From contig NZ_CP182947.1 of assembly GCF_048320135.1 (NCBI RefSeq), positions 3,348,001-3,412,000 on the forward strand: a stretch of 64,000 nucleotides of DNA, given 5' to 3'. The notes under the pieces were generated by a model. It was given only the letters and a program-made list of their open reading frames with translations. It ran no database searches and was not told the DNA's origin. Positions within the stretch are counted from its first letter, which is position 1, and every line of letters begins with the position of its first letter. Both the position numbers and the translations under genes were made by a program. Origin of the DNA: Ideonella_A sakaiensis_A. GTDB lineage: Bacteria; Pseudomonadota; Gammaproteobacteria; Burkholderiales; Burkholderiaceae_C. Shown here piece after piece: positions 24,781 through 34,845 of this stretch.

Positions 24781-25482
24781 TCAGGCCGCGGCCTTGAAAC
24801 CGCCGGCGCGGGTCGCGGTGCGTTCGATCCGGACGATCCGCCCGACATGGATGCCCGGCGTGACGATTGCTTCCGGATCGAGCGTGCCGAGTTCGACGAT
24901 GTCGTGCACCGTCGCGATCGCCAGCCTGGCCGCGGTCGCCATCACCGGGCCGAAATTGCGCGCGGCCATCCGGTAGGTCAGGTTGCCCCAGCGGTCGCCG
25001 CGCTCGGCCTTGATCAGCGCGACATCGCCGTGGATCGGATATTCGAGCACGTAGTGGCGGCCGTTGATCTCGCGCGTCTCGCGGCCGGCGGCGAGTTCGG
25101 TGCCATACCCGGTCGGGCAGAAAAATGCGCCGATGCCGGCGCCGGCGGCGCGCAGCCGCTCGGCGAGGTTGCCCTGCGGCACCAGTTCGAGCTCCAGCTT
25201 GCCGCTGCGGTACAGCCCGTCGAAGACATGGCTGTCGGCCTGGCGCGGAAAGCTGCAGATGATCTTGCGCACCCGGCCCGTCTTCAGCAGTGCGGCGAGA
25301 CCCGTCTCGCCATTGCCGGCATTGTTGTTGACGATGGTCAGCTCGCGCGCGCCCTGCTCGATCAGACCGTCGATCAGTTCGTTCGGGATGCCGGCCGTGC
25401 CGAAGCCGCCGATCAGCACGGTCGAGCCATCCTTGACATCGGCCAAGGCCGCGGCAACCGAGTCTGCAATCTTGTTGACCAT
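24781..25482 (-). CDS. 3-oxoacid/3-oxoadipate CoA-transferase, subunit A
   Basis: 233 aa, partner of the subunit B gene 48 nt downstream. The CoA-binding motif is LIGGFGTAGIPNELI, followed by NNAGNGETGLAALL, CSFPRQADSHVF and GIGAFFCPTGYGTELA. It resembles PcaI as much as ScoA. The ATG at 25482 (MVNKIADSV) matches where homologues begin; the long upstream in-frame extension overlaps the neighbouring terminator and is not homologous. An intrinsic terminator isolates it from the nucleoside-binding protein gene upstream. Confidence 0.92.
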   Translation of the reverse strand: MVNKIADSVAAALADVKDGSTVLIGGFGTAGIPNELIDGLIEQGARELTIVNNNAGNGETGLAALLKTGRVRKIICSFPRQADSHVFDGLYRSGKLELELVPQGNLAERLRAAGAGIGAFFCPTGYGTELAAGRETREINGRHYVLEYPIHGDVALIKAERGDRWGNLTYRMAARNFGPVMATAARLAIATVHDIVELGTLDPEAIVTPGIHVGRIVRIERTATRAGGFKAAA

Positions 25483-25654
25483 GTCGTCGAGTGAATCGGG
25501 AAATTGAAAAAGCCCTGTCTCCAGCAGCGCGGCGCTCGAGATCGGGCCGTCCTCGAGTTCCTGTTCGACCAGGCGCCAGTCCTGCTTGCCGGTGCATCGT
25601 ACCGCGTCGGTGCAGCCGGGTTGGCAGTCGGCGTTGCGCCAGTTGGCGGCGGCC

Positions 25655-25678
25655 AAAGAAAAGGGCCCCGCAGGGCCC
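25655..25678 (-). terminator. Intrinsic terminator after the BMP-family receptor gene
   Basis: On the minus strand GGGCCC-TGCG-GGGCCC is followed directly by TTTTCTTT, 26 nt beyond the receptor stop codon. A GC-rich 6-bp stem and U-tract fit a Rho-independent terminator closing the nucleoside-importer operon. Confidence 0.75.
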
Positions 25679-25704
25679 CGTTCACGTTGACGGACTGGCC
25701 GCGC

Positions 25705-26880
25705 TCAGCCGCCCGGCACCTTGCCCTCGACACCCTTGACGTAGAACTTGATGCCGCCGAGGAACTTGTCGTCGGCGACTTCGCCGTCCTTCAGCACCGG
25801 CTTGCCGTCCTGGCCCATCAGCGGGCCTTTCCAGATCTGGAAGCTGCCGTCCTTCAGGCCGGCCTTGACCTTCTCGACCTTCTCCTTCAGATCGGCCGGA
25901 ACCTTGTCGCTGATCGAGACGATGTCGATTGCGCCTTCCTTCACGCCCCACCACGACGAGGTGCCGCCGGTCCAGGTGCCGTCGAGTGCGTCCTTGGTCG
26001 CCTTGATGTAGTACGGCCCCCAGTTGATGATCGCCGACGCGAGGTGGGCCTCGGGTGCATAGGCCGTCATGTCGCTGTCCCAGCCGAAGGCGAACTTGTT
26101 GGCCTTGGCGGCGGTCTGCAGCACCGCGCTCGAATCGGTATTCTGGAACAGCACGTCGGCGCCGCCGTTCAGCAGCGATTGCGCGGCCTCGGTTTCCTTC
26201 GGCGGGTTGAACCACTCGTTGACCCAGACGACCTTGGTCTTGATCTTCGGATTGACCGACTGCGCGCCGAGCGTGAAGCTGTTGATATTGCGGATCACTT
26301 CCGGGATCGGGATCGATCCGACGACGCCGAGCGTATTGGTCTTCGTCATGCCGCCGGCGATCACGCCGGCCATGTAGGCACCCTCGTAGGTGCGGCTGTC
26401 GTAGGTGCGCATGTTCTCGGCCGTCTTGTAGCCGGTGGCATGCTCGAACTTGACGTCTTTCGGTGCGTCGGCGGCGGCCTTCAGCATCGGTTCCATATAA
26501 CCAAAGGTGGTGCCGAAGATCAGCTTGTTGCCCTGGCCGATCATGTCGCGGAAGACGCGCTCGGCGTCGGCCGCCTCGGGCACTTTCTCGACATAGCTGG
26601 TGACGACCTTGTCGCCGAATTCGGCCTCGACCGCCTTGCGGCCGTTGTCGTGCGCGAAGGTCCAGCCGCCATCGCCGACCGGGCCGACGTAGGCAAACGC
26701 GATCTTCAGCGGTTCTGCCTTCGGCGGTGCGGCCGATGCGGCCGGTTCCGGTGCGGTCGCCGGCGCGGCGGCGACCGGGGCCGCCTCTTCCTTCTTGCTG
26801 CAGCCGACCAGCACTGCGGTGGCGGCCAGCGTGGACCACGCGACCGACTTCAACAGGTTTCGCTTCGAGATCTGTGTCAT
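25705..26880 (-). CDS. BMP-family (PnrA/NupN-like) nucleoside-binding lipoprotein of an ABC importer
   Basis: 391 aa. The N-terminus SKRNLLKSVAWSTLAATAVLVGC is a lipoprotein signal, followed by a Lys/Glu/Ala/Pro linker. The Bmp domain shows IAFAYVGPVGDGGWTFAHDNGRK, FRDMIGQGNKLIFGTTFGYM and YEGAYMAGVIAGGMTKT. It binds purine nucleosides or bases outside the inner membrane. ATG 26880 has GGAGA upstream. Unlike many operons, it is the last gene, downstream of two permeases and a REP-like hairpin, so it may have its own promoter. Linked guaD/xdhABC point to a purine ligand. Confidence 0.93.
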   Translation of the reverse strand: MTQISKRNLLKSVAWSTLAATAVLVGCSKKEEAAPVAAAPATAPEPAASAAPPKAEPLKIAFAYVGPVGDGGWTFAHDNGRKAVEAEFGDKVVTSYVEKVPEAADAERVFRDMIGQGNKLIFGTTFGYMEPMLKAAADAPKDVKFEHATGYKTAENMRTYDSRTYEGAYMAGVIAGGMTKTNTLGVVGSIPIPEVIRNINSFTLGAQSVNPKIKTKVVWVNEWFNPPKETEAAQSLLNGGADVLFQNTDSSAVLQTAAKANKFAFGWDSDMTAYAPEAHLASAIINWGPYYIKATKDALDGTWTGGTSSWWGVKEGAIDIVSISDKVPADLKEKVEKVKAGLKDGSFQIWKGPLMGQDGKPVLKDGEVADDKFLGGIKFYVKGVEGKVPGG

Positions 26881-26919
26881 GGGTTCTCCGTAAGAGGACA
26901 GGTTCAACTGGTGAGTCTT

Positions 26920-26989
26920 GTGGGAGGGGCTTCAGCCCCGATTCGGAACTGGTGGCGACCGAATGAATCGCGGCTGAAGCCGCTCCCAC
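26920..26989. repeat. REP-like palindromic element between permease and receptor genes
   Basis: A 70-bp imperfect inverted repeat: GTGGGAGGGGCTTCAGCC at the left and GGCTGAAGCCGCTCCCAC at the right, with a central loop. It resembles the widespread REP families with GTRGGAGCGGCTTCAGCC arms. In transcripts it would form a long hairpin that could stabilise upstream mRNA. Confidence 0.75.
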
Positions 26990-27050
26990 GGGTCGACGCA
27001 AGACTGTATCAGCGCCATCGGATCGCCGGTCGTGCGCGCTGTCGAGATGT

Positions 27051-27971
27051 TCAACTTCCAGGGAAGAACGGTTTGCCAAGGGAGGCCGGCATGTTGACGC
27101 GGATCCAGGCAGCATTGCGCGAGATCAGCACCAGCACGACGATGGTCGCGATGTAGGGCATCGCGGTCAGCAGCTGGCTCGGCACATTGACGCCTTCGCC
27201 CTGCAGATGGAATTGCAACATCGTGACGCCGCCGAACAGATAGGCGCCGAGCAGGATGCGTGCCGGCCGCCAGGTCGCGAAGGTGGTCAGCGCCAGTGCG
27301 ATCCAGCCCTTGCCGGCGATCATGCCCTCGACCCACAGAGGCGTATAAACCACCGAGATATAGGCGCCGGACAGCCCGCACATCGCACCGCCGACCATCA
27401 CCGCGATCATCCGGATGCGGCGCACCGGATAACCGAGCGAGTGCGCCGATTCCGGCGATTCACCGACCGCACGCAGGATCAGCCCGGCGCGGGACCGGTA
27501 CAGGAACCACGCCAGCGCAATCGTCAACGCGACCGCGATATAGACCATCGGATGCTGGCGGAACAGTGCCGGCCCGAAAAACGGGATGTCGGCGAGATAG
27601 GGAATCGCGAACTGCGCGCGTTCGCCGAGTTTTTCCTGCACATAGGGCTGGCCGATGAAGGCCGAGAAGCCGACGCCGAACAGGCTCAGCGCAAGACCGG
27701 TCGCGACCTGGTTGGTATTCAGGTAGATCGCGAGGATGCCGAACAGCGCGGCGAGCAATGCGCCGGCGACGGCGCCGGCACCGAATGCCACCCAGTCGCT
27801 GCCGGTGTGCACCGCGGTTGCGAAGCCGAGCACCGCGGCAACCAGCATCATGCCTTCGGCGCCGAGGTTGACGATGCCGGAACGCTCGTTGATCAGCAGG
27901 CCGAGCGCCGCCAGCGCGAGCACGGTGCCGGAATTGAAGGTCGCGGCAAGCAGGAGTGCAATCGAGTCCAT
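27051..27971 (-). CDS. Nucleoside ABC importer permease (NupQ/YufQ-like)
   Basis: 306 aa inner-membrane permease of the branched-chain-permease (BPD_transp_2) family with about eight to nine helices. The signature LLINERSGIVNLGAEGMMLVAA is typical of nucleoside importers. It overlaps the preceding permease gene by 1 nt (TGATG). With the ATPase, the other permease and the BMP receptor it completes an ABC importer. Confidence 0.92.
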   Translation of the reverse strand: MDSIALLLAATFNSGTVLALAALGLLINERSGIVNLGAEGMMLVAAVLGFATAVHTGSDWVAFGAGAVAGALLAALFGILAIYLNTNQVATGLALSLFGVGFSAFIGQPYVQEKLGERAQFAIPYLADIPFFGPALFRQHPMVYIAVALTIALAWFLYRSRAGLILRAVGESPESAHSLGYPVRRIRMIAVMVGGAMCGLSGAYISVVYTPLWVEGMIAGKGWIALALTTFATWRPARILLGAYLFGGVTMLQFHLQGEGVNVPSQLLTAMPYIATIVVLVLISRNAAWIRVNMPASLGKPFFPGS

Positions 27972-29086
27972 CAGGCTTGTCCTTCAACAGGTGAGGGGGC
28001 GGTCGCCGGGCGCGCGGCGGTCGGCGAGGCGGCCGTTTTCCAGCGCAGGCGGTAGGCGATCAGCGTGTCGCAGGCCAGCAGCGTGAACAGCAGCAGGCCC
28101 TGGAAGACGCCGGTCAGCGATTTCGGCAGACCGAGCCGCGACTGCGCGAGTTCGCCGCCGATGTAGAACATGCTCATCAGCACCGCCGAGAAGACGATGC
28201 CGACCGGGTGCAGCCGGCCGACGAAGGCGACGATGATCGCCGCGAAGCCGTAGCCGGCTGGCACATGCGGCGTCAGCTGGCCGAGCGGACCGGCGACCTC
28301 GAGCGCACCGGCCAGGCCGGCCATGCCGCCGGAGCCGAGCATCGCCGTCCACAACGCGCGGCGCGACGAAAAACCCGCATACCGCGCGGCCGCCGGCGCG
28401 AGGCCACCGACCTGCAGCTGGAAGCCGGCATAGATGCGGAACAGGAACAGCCAGAATACGCCGACCATCAGCAGCGCGATCAGCAGGCCGATGTTGACGC
28501 GCATGCCGGTGAACAGCCGCGGGATCTTCGTCGGATCGGCAAAGGTGATGGTTTGCGGAAAGTTGTAGCCCTGCGGATCCTTCCACGGCCCGTAGACCAG
28601 GTAGCTGAGCAGCATGCCGGCGACATAGACCAGCATCAGGCTGACCAGGATCTCGTTGGCATTGGCGCGGTCCTTCAGGAAGGCGACGATCGATGCCCAG
28701 AACATGCCGCCGAGCACGCCGGCAAACAGGATCGCGACGACGATCCAGCGGCCGGTCTCCTTGTCGGCCAGCATCGCGATGCCGCCAGCGGCGATCGCGC
28801 CGACGATGAACTGGCCCTCGGCGCCGATGTTCCAGACATTGGAGCGGAAACACATCGCCAGGCCGAGCGCGATCAGCAGCAGCGGCGTCGCCTTCATCGC
28901 CAGTTCGCCGAGCGCATACCAGCTCTTGACCGGCTCGACGAAGAAGACTTCCAGGCCGCGCAGCGGATCCTTGCCGAGCATGATGAACAGGCCGGTGCCG
29001 ATCAGCACGGTGATCGCCAGCGCCAGCAGCGGCGACAGCACCGACATCGCCTTCGACGGCTCCGGCCGCATTTCAAGCTTAAGCAT
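27971..29086 (-). CDS. Nucleoside ABC importer permease (NupP/YufP-like)
   Basis: 371 aa, multi-helix permease with the paired signature ALGLAMCFRSNVWNIGAEGQFIVGAI and later GYGFAAIIVAFVGRLHPVGIVFSAVL. Starts within the last 8 bp of the ATPase gene and overlaps the second permease start by 1 nt, so the three genes are translationally coupled. Confidence 0.92.
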   Translation of the reverse strand: MLKLEMRPEPSKAMSVLSPLLALAITVLIGTGLFIMLGKDPLRGLEVFFVEPVKSWYALGELAMKATPLLLIALGLAMCFRSNVWNIGAEGQFIVGAIAAGGIAMLADKETGRWIVVAILFAGVLGGMFWASIVAFLKDRANANEILVSLMLVYVAGMLLSYLVYGPWKDPQGYNFPQTITFADPTKIPRLFTGMRVNIGLLIALLMVGVFWLFLFRIYAGFQLQVGGLAPAAARYAGFSSRRALWTAMLGSGGMAGLAGALEVAGPLGQLTPHVPAGYGFAAIIVAFVGRLHPVGIVFSAVLMSMFYIGGELAQSRLGLPKSLTGVFQGLLLFTLLACDTLIAYRLRWKTAASPTAARPATAPSPVEGQA

Positions 29087-30674
29087 GGCGGGCCTCCTTG
29101 TCTTGCTGAACCGCGCCCCTCACCCCAGCCCTCTCCCCGGTGGGGGGTGAACCGTCTCCCTCCCCCCCTGGGGGAGGGCCGTCGCCATCCCAAAGCCCCG
29201 ACATCCAGATGCCGATCTGCTCGACCGTGGCCTTGCTCGTCGGAATGCTCGGCGAGACCTTGCCCTGCGCGATCACGATCAGCCGGTCGCAGATCTCGAA
29301 CAGTTCGTCGAGCTCCTCGCTGACCACCAGCAGCGCGCAGCCGGCGTCGCGCAGTTTCAGCAGTTCGCCGCGGATCAGCGCCGCGGCGCCGACATCGACG
29401 CCCCAGGTCGGCTGCGAGACGATCAGCAGTTTCGGGTCGGCATCGATCTCGCGGCCGACCAGAAATTTCTGCAGGTTGCCGCCGGACAGGCTTTTTGCCG
29501 CCGCGCCGGGCCCGCCGGCCTTCACGTTGAAGCGCTCGATCAGATGCCGGGCCAATAGATCAACCCGGCCGCTGGCGATCCAGCCGGACTTGCCGACCGC
29601 TTCGGTGCGCGTCAGCAGCGTATTGGCGGCCAGCGACAGCGTCGGCACCGCGCCACGGCCGAGCCGCTCCTCCGGCACGAAGTTGAGCCCGGCCTCGCGT
29701 CGCCGGCGCGGCGGATGGTGGCCGATCGGTTGACCGAACAGCTTGATCGACGCCGGCTCGGCGCGCGTATCCTCGCCGGACAGCGCGGCCATCAGCTCCT
29801 GCTGGCCGTTGCCGGAGACGCCGGCCACGCCGACGATCTCGCCGGCACGGACGTCGAAACTGATGTCCTTCAGGCTCATGCCGAAGTGGTCCTGCTTCGG
29901 CAGGCTCAGCGCCTGCACGGCAAACACCACCTCGCCGGCCTTGACGTCCTTGTGCTGCAGCGGCGGCGGTTCGGCGCCGATCATCAGCCGCGACAGGCTG
30001 GCGTTGTTTTCCTCGCGCGGGTCGCATTCGCCGGTCACCTTGCCGCCGCGCAGCACCGTGCAGTTGTGGCACAGCTCGCGGATCTCGTCGAGCTTGTGGC
30101 TGATATAGAGGATGCTGCAGCCCTCCTGCGCCAGCTGACGCAGCGTCAGGAACAGCGTCTGCACCGCCTGTGGCGTCAGTACCGAGGTCGGCTCGTCGAG
30201 GATCAGCAGCTTCGGGCTCGTCATCAGCGCGCGCACGATCTCGACGCGTTGCCGTTCGCCGACGGACAGCGTGTGGACCGGCCGCAGCGGGTCGACGTCG
30301 AGGCCGTATTCGCGCGAGACGGTCTTGATGCGGCTGGCGATCTCCGGCAGCGACAGGCTCTTGTCGAGGCCGAGCCAGACATTCTCGGCAGCGGTCAGCG
30401 TATCGAACAGGCTGAAATGCTGGAACACCATGCTGATGCCGAGCGCGCGCGCCTCCTGCGGGTTGCGGATGTCGACCGCTTCGCCATTCCAGCGGATCTC
30501 GCCTTCGTCGGGCCGCACCGCGCCGTAGATCATCTTCATCATCGTCGACTTGCCGGCGCCGTTTTCGCCGAGCACGGCGTGGATCTCGCCCGGCTTGACG
30601 CGCAGGTTGACGCGGTCGTTCGCCTTCACGGCGGGGTAGGTCTTGCTGATGTCGATCAGTTCAAGTCGCAGCAT
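29079..30674 (-). CDS. Nucleoside ABC importer ATP-binding protein with repeat-derived C-terminal tail
   Basis: 531 aa, two ABC modules in one chain (RbsA/NupO type). The first module is canonical: Walker A GENGAGKST (36-44), signature LSVGERQRVE, Walker B LLILDEPTSV. The second has the degenerate P-loop GVSGNGQQE, signature LSGGNLQK and VSQPTWGVDVG, usual for this family. The last ~35 residues (PPPGGEGDGSPP...) are Gly/Pro-rich and encoded by a palindromic repeat (29113-29182) rather than by conserved sequence. First gene of the importer operon; guaD lies 82 nt upstream on the same strand. Confidence 0.93.
   Translation of the reverse strand: MLRLELIDISKTYPAVKANDRVNLRVKPGEIHAVLGENGAGKSTMMKMIYGAVRPDEGEIRWNGEAVDIRNPQEARALGISMVFQHFSLFDTLTAAENVWLGLDKSLSLPEIASRIKTVSREYGLDVDPLRPVHTLSVGERQRVEIVRALMTSPKLLILDEPTSVLTPQAVQTLFLTLRQLAQEGCSILYISHKLDEIRELCHNCTVLRGGKVTGECDPREENNASLSRLMIGAEPPPLQHKDVKAGEVVFAVQALSLPKQDHFGMSLKDISFDVRAGEIVGVAGVSGNGQQELMAALSGEDTRAEPASIKLFGQPIGHHPPRRRREAGLNFVPEERLGRGAVPTLSLAANTLLTRTEAVGKSGWIASGRVDLLARHLIERFNVKAGGPGAAAKSLSGGNLQKFLVGREIDADPKLLIVSQPTWGVDVGAAALIRGELLKLRDAGCALLVVSEELDELFEICDRLIVIAQGKVSPSIPTSKATVEQIGIWMSGLWDGDGPPPGGEGDGSPPTGERAGVRGAVQQDKEARHA
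29113..29182. repeat. CCCTCACCCC/GGGGGAGGG palindromic repeat inside the ATPase gene
   Basis: C-rich arm CCCTCACCCCAGCCCTCTCC and complementary arm CTGGGGGAGGGCC flank G-rich and C-rich centres. This resembles dispersed palindromic repeats found between genes in many proteobacteria. Here it lies in frame in the last ~35 codons of the ABC ATPase gene. Confidence 0.65.
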
Positions 30675-30755
30675 CTCGTCTCCTCTTGCTCCTGCGTCCG
30701 GCGGGGGCGGGCTGTTGCGCCTGCCTTCTCCGCGATTGTTGCCTCCGCCGATGCG

Positions 30756-32120
30756 CTAGGCAGCGGCCGCCGCCGGCATCGGCGGCGGGGTGCTGTGCCG
30801 CCCGGCCACATAACAGGCGGCCAGGTTGCGTTCGTCTCCGAGTGTGGTCCATGCAAAGACCCGCTCATGCAAGCTGCGGGCCACCGACAGCCGCCGTTCG
30901 GCAACCGGACCGACCGCCAGCTCCCAGGCGCAGATGTCGGCCAGCCGGCCCGGCGCCAGGCTGCCGATCTCGTCGGAAAGGCCAAGCGCCTGCGCGGCGC
31001 CGAGCGTGGCCGCATGCAGGCCCTTCCAGGCGGTCAGCCGCTCGCCTTGCATCGCCTGCACCTTGTAGGCATCGCCGAGCATGCGCAGCATCGACAGGCT
31101 GGTGCCGCCGCCGACATCGGTGGCGACGCTGACCGCGCCGCCGGCCGCCTCGGTCGCGCGCCAGTCGAACAGGCCGCTGCCGAGAAACAGGTTCGACGAC
31201 GGGCTGTGGGCGATCTGCGCACCGCTGTCGCGCAGCGCCGCGCGGTCGTTGGCGTCGAGCCAGATGCCGTGCGCGAGCACGCTGCGCGGGTGCAGCAGGC
31301 CGGCGCGGGCGTAGACATCGAGGTAGCTGCGCGCCTCCGGGAACAGCTCGGCAACCCATTTGACCTCGGCGCGGTTTTCCGCGACATGGGTCTGCATGTA
31401 CAGGCTGGGGTCGGCCGCGCACAGGCTGCCGGCCATCGCCAGCTGTCTTGGCGTGCTGGTTGGCGCAAAACGCACCGTCACCGCATAGGCCAGCCGGTGC
31501 TTGCCGTGCCAGCGCTCGATCAACTCGATGCAGTCGCGTTCGGCCTGTTCGACATCGTCGCGCAGGCCGTCCGGCGCATGGCGGTCCATCAGCACCTTGC
31601 CGGCGATCATCCGCATGCCGCGCTGCGCGGCGGCGGCAAACAGCGCATCGGCGCTGGTCTTGTGGACGGTCGGAAATACCACCGCGCTGGTGGTGCCGGA
31701 AGCAAGCAGCGAATCGCAGAACAGCGCTGCGCCGATCCGTGCGACCTCGGCGTCGGCATAACGGCCTTCGGCCGGGAAGGTGTAGGTCTCGAGCCAGTCG
31801 AGCAGTTCGCTGCCGTAACTCGCGATCACGTCGAGCTGCGGGCTGTGCACATGGGTATCGATGAAGCCCGGCATCAGCAGCCGGCCGCGGTGGTCATGCG
31901 CCGGCGCGGCCTGCCATTCGGCCGGCAGCGGTTCGGAGGCCGGCTGGATCGCGGCGATGCGCTCGCCCTCGATCAGCAGCCAGTGATCGGGGCGGAAACG
32001 CACTGCGCTGCTGTCGACCTCGCCCCAGCGGGGTGTCGCGGTGAAATCGAGCAGGTCGCCGCGCAGCGCGAGGCGTTGCGGCAGCGCGGCGGGGGACGAG
32101 TTTGCAGACAGTTCGGACAT
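30756..32120 (-). CDS. guaD: Guanine deaminase
   Basis: 454 aa amidohydrolase that converts guanine to xanthine, the substrate of the divergent xanthine dehydrogenase. Metal ligands His90/His92 are in PGFIDTHVHSPQLDVIASYG, a diagnostic GuaD motif, followed by LLDWLETYTFPAE. Further metal-site elements are THVAENRAE, LAHGIWL and VATDVGGGTS. ATG 32120 begins the homologous region; a longer frame extends into lysR. It lies 13 nt after the LysR gene on the same strand, so they are probably cotranscribed. Confidence 0.95.
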   Translation of the reverse strand: MSELSANSSPAALPQRLALRGDLLDFTATPRWGEVDSSAVRFRPDHWLLIEGERIAAIQPASEPLPAEWQAAPAHDHRGRLLMPGFIDTHVHSPQLDVIASYGSELLDWLETYTFPAEGRYADAEVARIGAALFCDSLLASGTTSAVVFPTVHKTSADALFAAAAQRGMRMIAGKVLMDRHAPDGLRDDVEQAERDCIELIERWHGKHRLAYAVTVRFAPTSTPRQLAMAGSLCAADPSLYMQTHVAENRAEVKWVAELFPEARSYLDVYARAGLLHPRSVLAHGIWLDANDRAALRDSGAQIAHSPSSNLFLGSGLFDWRATEAAGGAVSVATDVGGGTSLSMLRMLGDAYKVQAMQGERLTAWKGLHAATLGAAQALGLSDEIGSLAPGRLADICAWELAVGPVAERRLSVARSLHERVFAWTTLGDERNLAACYVAGRHSTPPPMPAAAAA

Positions 32121-32133
32121 CGAAGGGTGGTGA

Positions 32134-33135
32134 TCAATGGGCCGGCGCAGCCGGGCCGCCATCGCTGGCGGCGGCGAACAGGCTGCGTTCGGACAGGTTG
32201 CGCGCCGCATCGCGGACCTGCTCGCGCAGCCAGCGCATCGCCGCCGAGACATGGCTGCGTTCGTGCCACAGCTGGTAATAGGTCAATGGCGGAAATTCGA
32301 CCGGGCAACGCACGATCCGTACCGGCAGCACGTCGGCATAACGCGAGCAGAACAGCCGACCGGTCGTCAGCACCAGCAGGCTGCGCGCGACCATCAGCGG
32401 GATCAGCCCGAAATGTGCGCTGCGCACCATGATGTTGCGGCGCAGCTCCAGGCTGCCGAGATGTTCGTCGATCACGCCGCGGGCACCCGGGTGGGTCGGC
32501 GTCGGCGCGACATGTTCACTGGCCAGATAACGCTCGACCGTCCATTTGCGCGAATCGGCAAGCCGGACGATCGGATGGTCGGCGGCGACCAGGCAGACCA
32601 CCTCGTCGCTCATCAGCCGGCCGAGGTGCAGCTCGCCCGGCGGCGCCAGCCAGTTGCCGATCACCAGGTCGACTTCGCCGGTGGCCAGGCTGTTGCGGTA
32701 GTCGAAATCGCCGCTCAGCGGCAACAGCTCGAGCCGCACCTGCGGCGCCTGCTGCTTGACCTGGCTGACCAGCGCCGGCAAAAACAGCGGATCGAGGTAA
32801 TCGCTGGCGGCGATGCGGAAGGTCAGTTCGCTGGCCAGCGGCTCGAAGCCGCTGCTGCGGATGCGCGGGCTGAACAGCAGGTCGGCGCGCTGCAGCAGTT
32901 CGGCCGCCGGGCCCGCCAATTGCAAGGCTCTTGCGGTCGGCGCCATCGCATTGCCAGCGCGCACCAGCAAGGGGTCGCCGGTCAGCGCGCGCAGCCGCTT
33001 CAGTTGCGCGCTGACGGCGGGCTGGCTGCTGTTCAGTGCCAATGCGGCCCTGGAGACGCTGCGTTCGGTGATCAAGGTGTGCAATACCCGTATCAGATGA
33101 AGCTCGATCTTGTCGAATTCAGGGCACTGCGTCAT
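32134..33135 (-). CDS. LysR-family transcriptional regulator of purine catabolism (predicted)
   Basis: 333 aa. The N-terminal winged helix-turn-helix (about 10-67) reads IRVLHTLITERSVSRAALALNSSQPAVSAQLKRLRALTGDPLL. A periplasmic-binding-like effector domain follows (about 100-310), with ASDYLDPLFLPALV. It is divergent from xdhA and directly upstream of guaD, the classic LysR layout, so it probably controls both arms in response to a purine. The effector is inference. Confidence 0.92.
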   Translation of the reverse strand: MTQCPEFDKIELHLIRVLHTLITERSVSRAALALNSSQPAVSAQLKRLRALTGDPLLVRAGNAMAPTARALQLAGPAAELLQRADLLFSPRIRSSGFEPLASELTFRIAASDYLDPLFLPALVSQVKQQAPQVRLELLPLSGDFDYRNSLATGEVDLVIGNWLAPPGELHLGRLMSDEVVCLVAADHPIVRLADSRKWTVERYLASEHVAPTPTHPGARGVIDEHLGSLELRRNIMVRSAHFGLIPLMVARSLLVLTTGRLFCSRYADVLPVRIVRCPVEFPPLTYYQLWHERSHVSAAMRWLREQVRDAARNLSERSLFAAASDGGPAAPAH

Positions 33136-33227
33136 ACGCTGTCCGTTATAAGCAATATCGACACCAATGTATGTCAGCGGCCTCGCGCCGGTTTAGCCTG
33201 TTGCTCAGGGATTGCACTCATCCGACC
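33136..33227. promoter_or_regulatory. Divergent lysR/xdhA control region
   Basis: 92 bp between divergent starts. It contains a locally AT-rich patch (about 33144-33175: TTATAAGCAATATCG, ACCAATGTATG) in an otherwise GC-rich area, as expected for overlapping promoters and a LysR site. No clean T-N11-A palindrome can be fixed by eye. Confidence 0.45.
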
Positions 33228-34817
<1,590 letters not shown>

Positions 34818-34845
34818 GCCCCTGCACGATGACGAAGGAATTCCG

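Noticed and set aside
25504..27156. 550-codon plus-strand frame
   Set aside because: Antisense to the BMP receptor gene, which has clear homology; high-GC third positions make such shadow frames common here.
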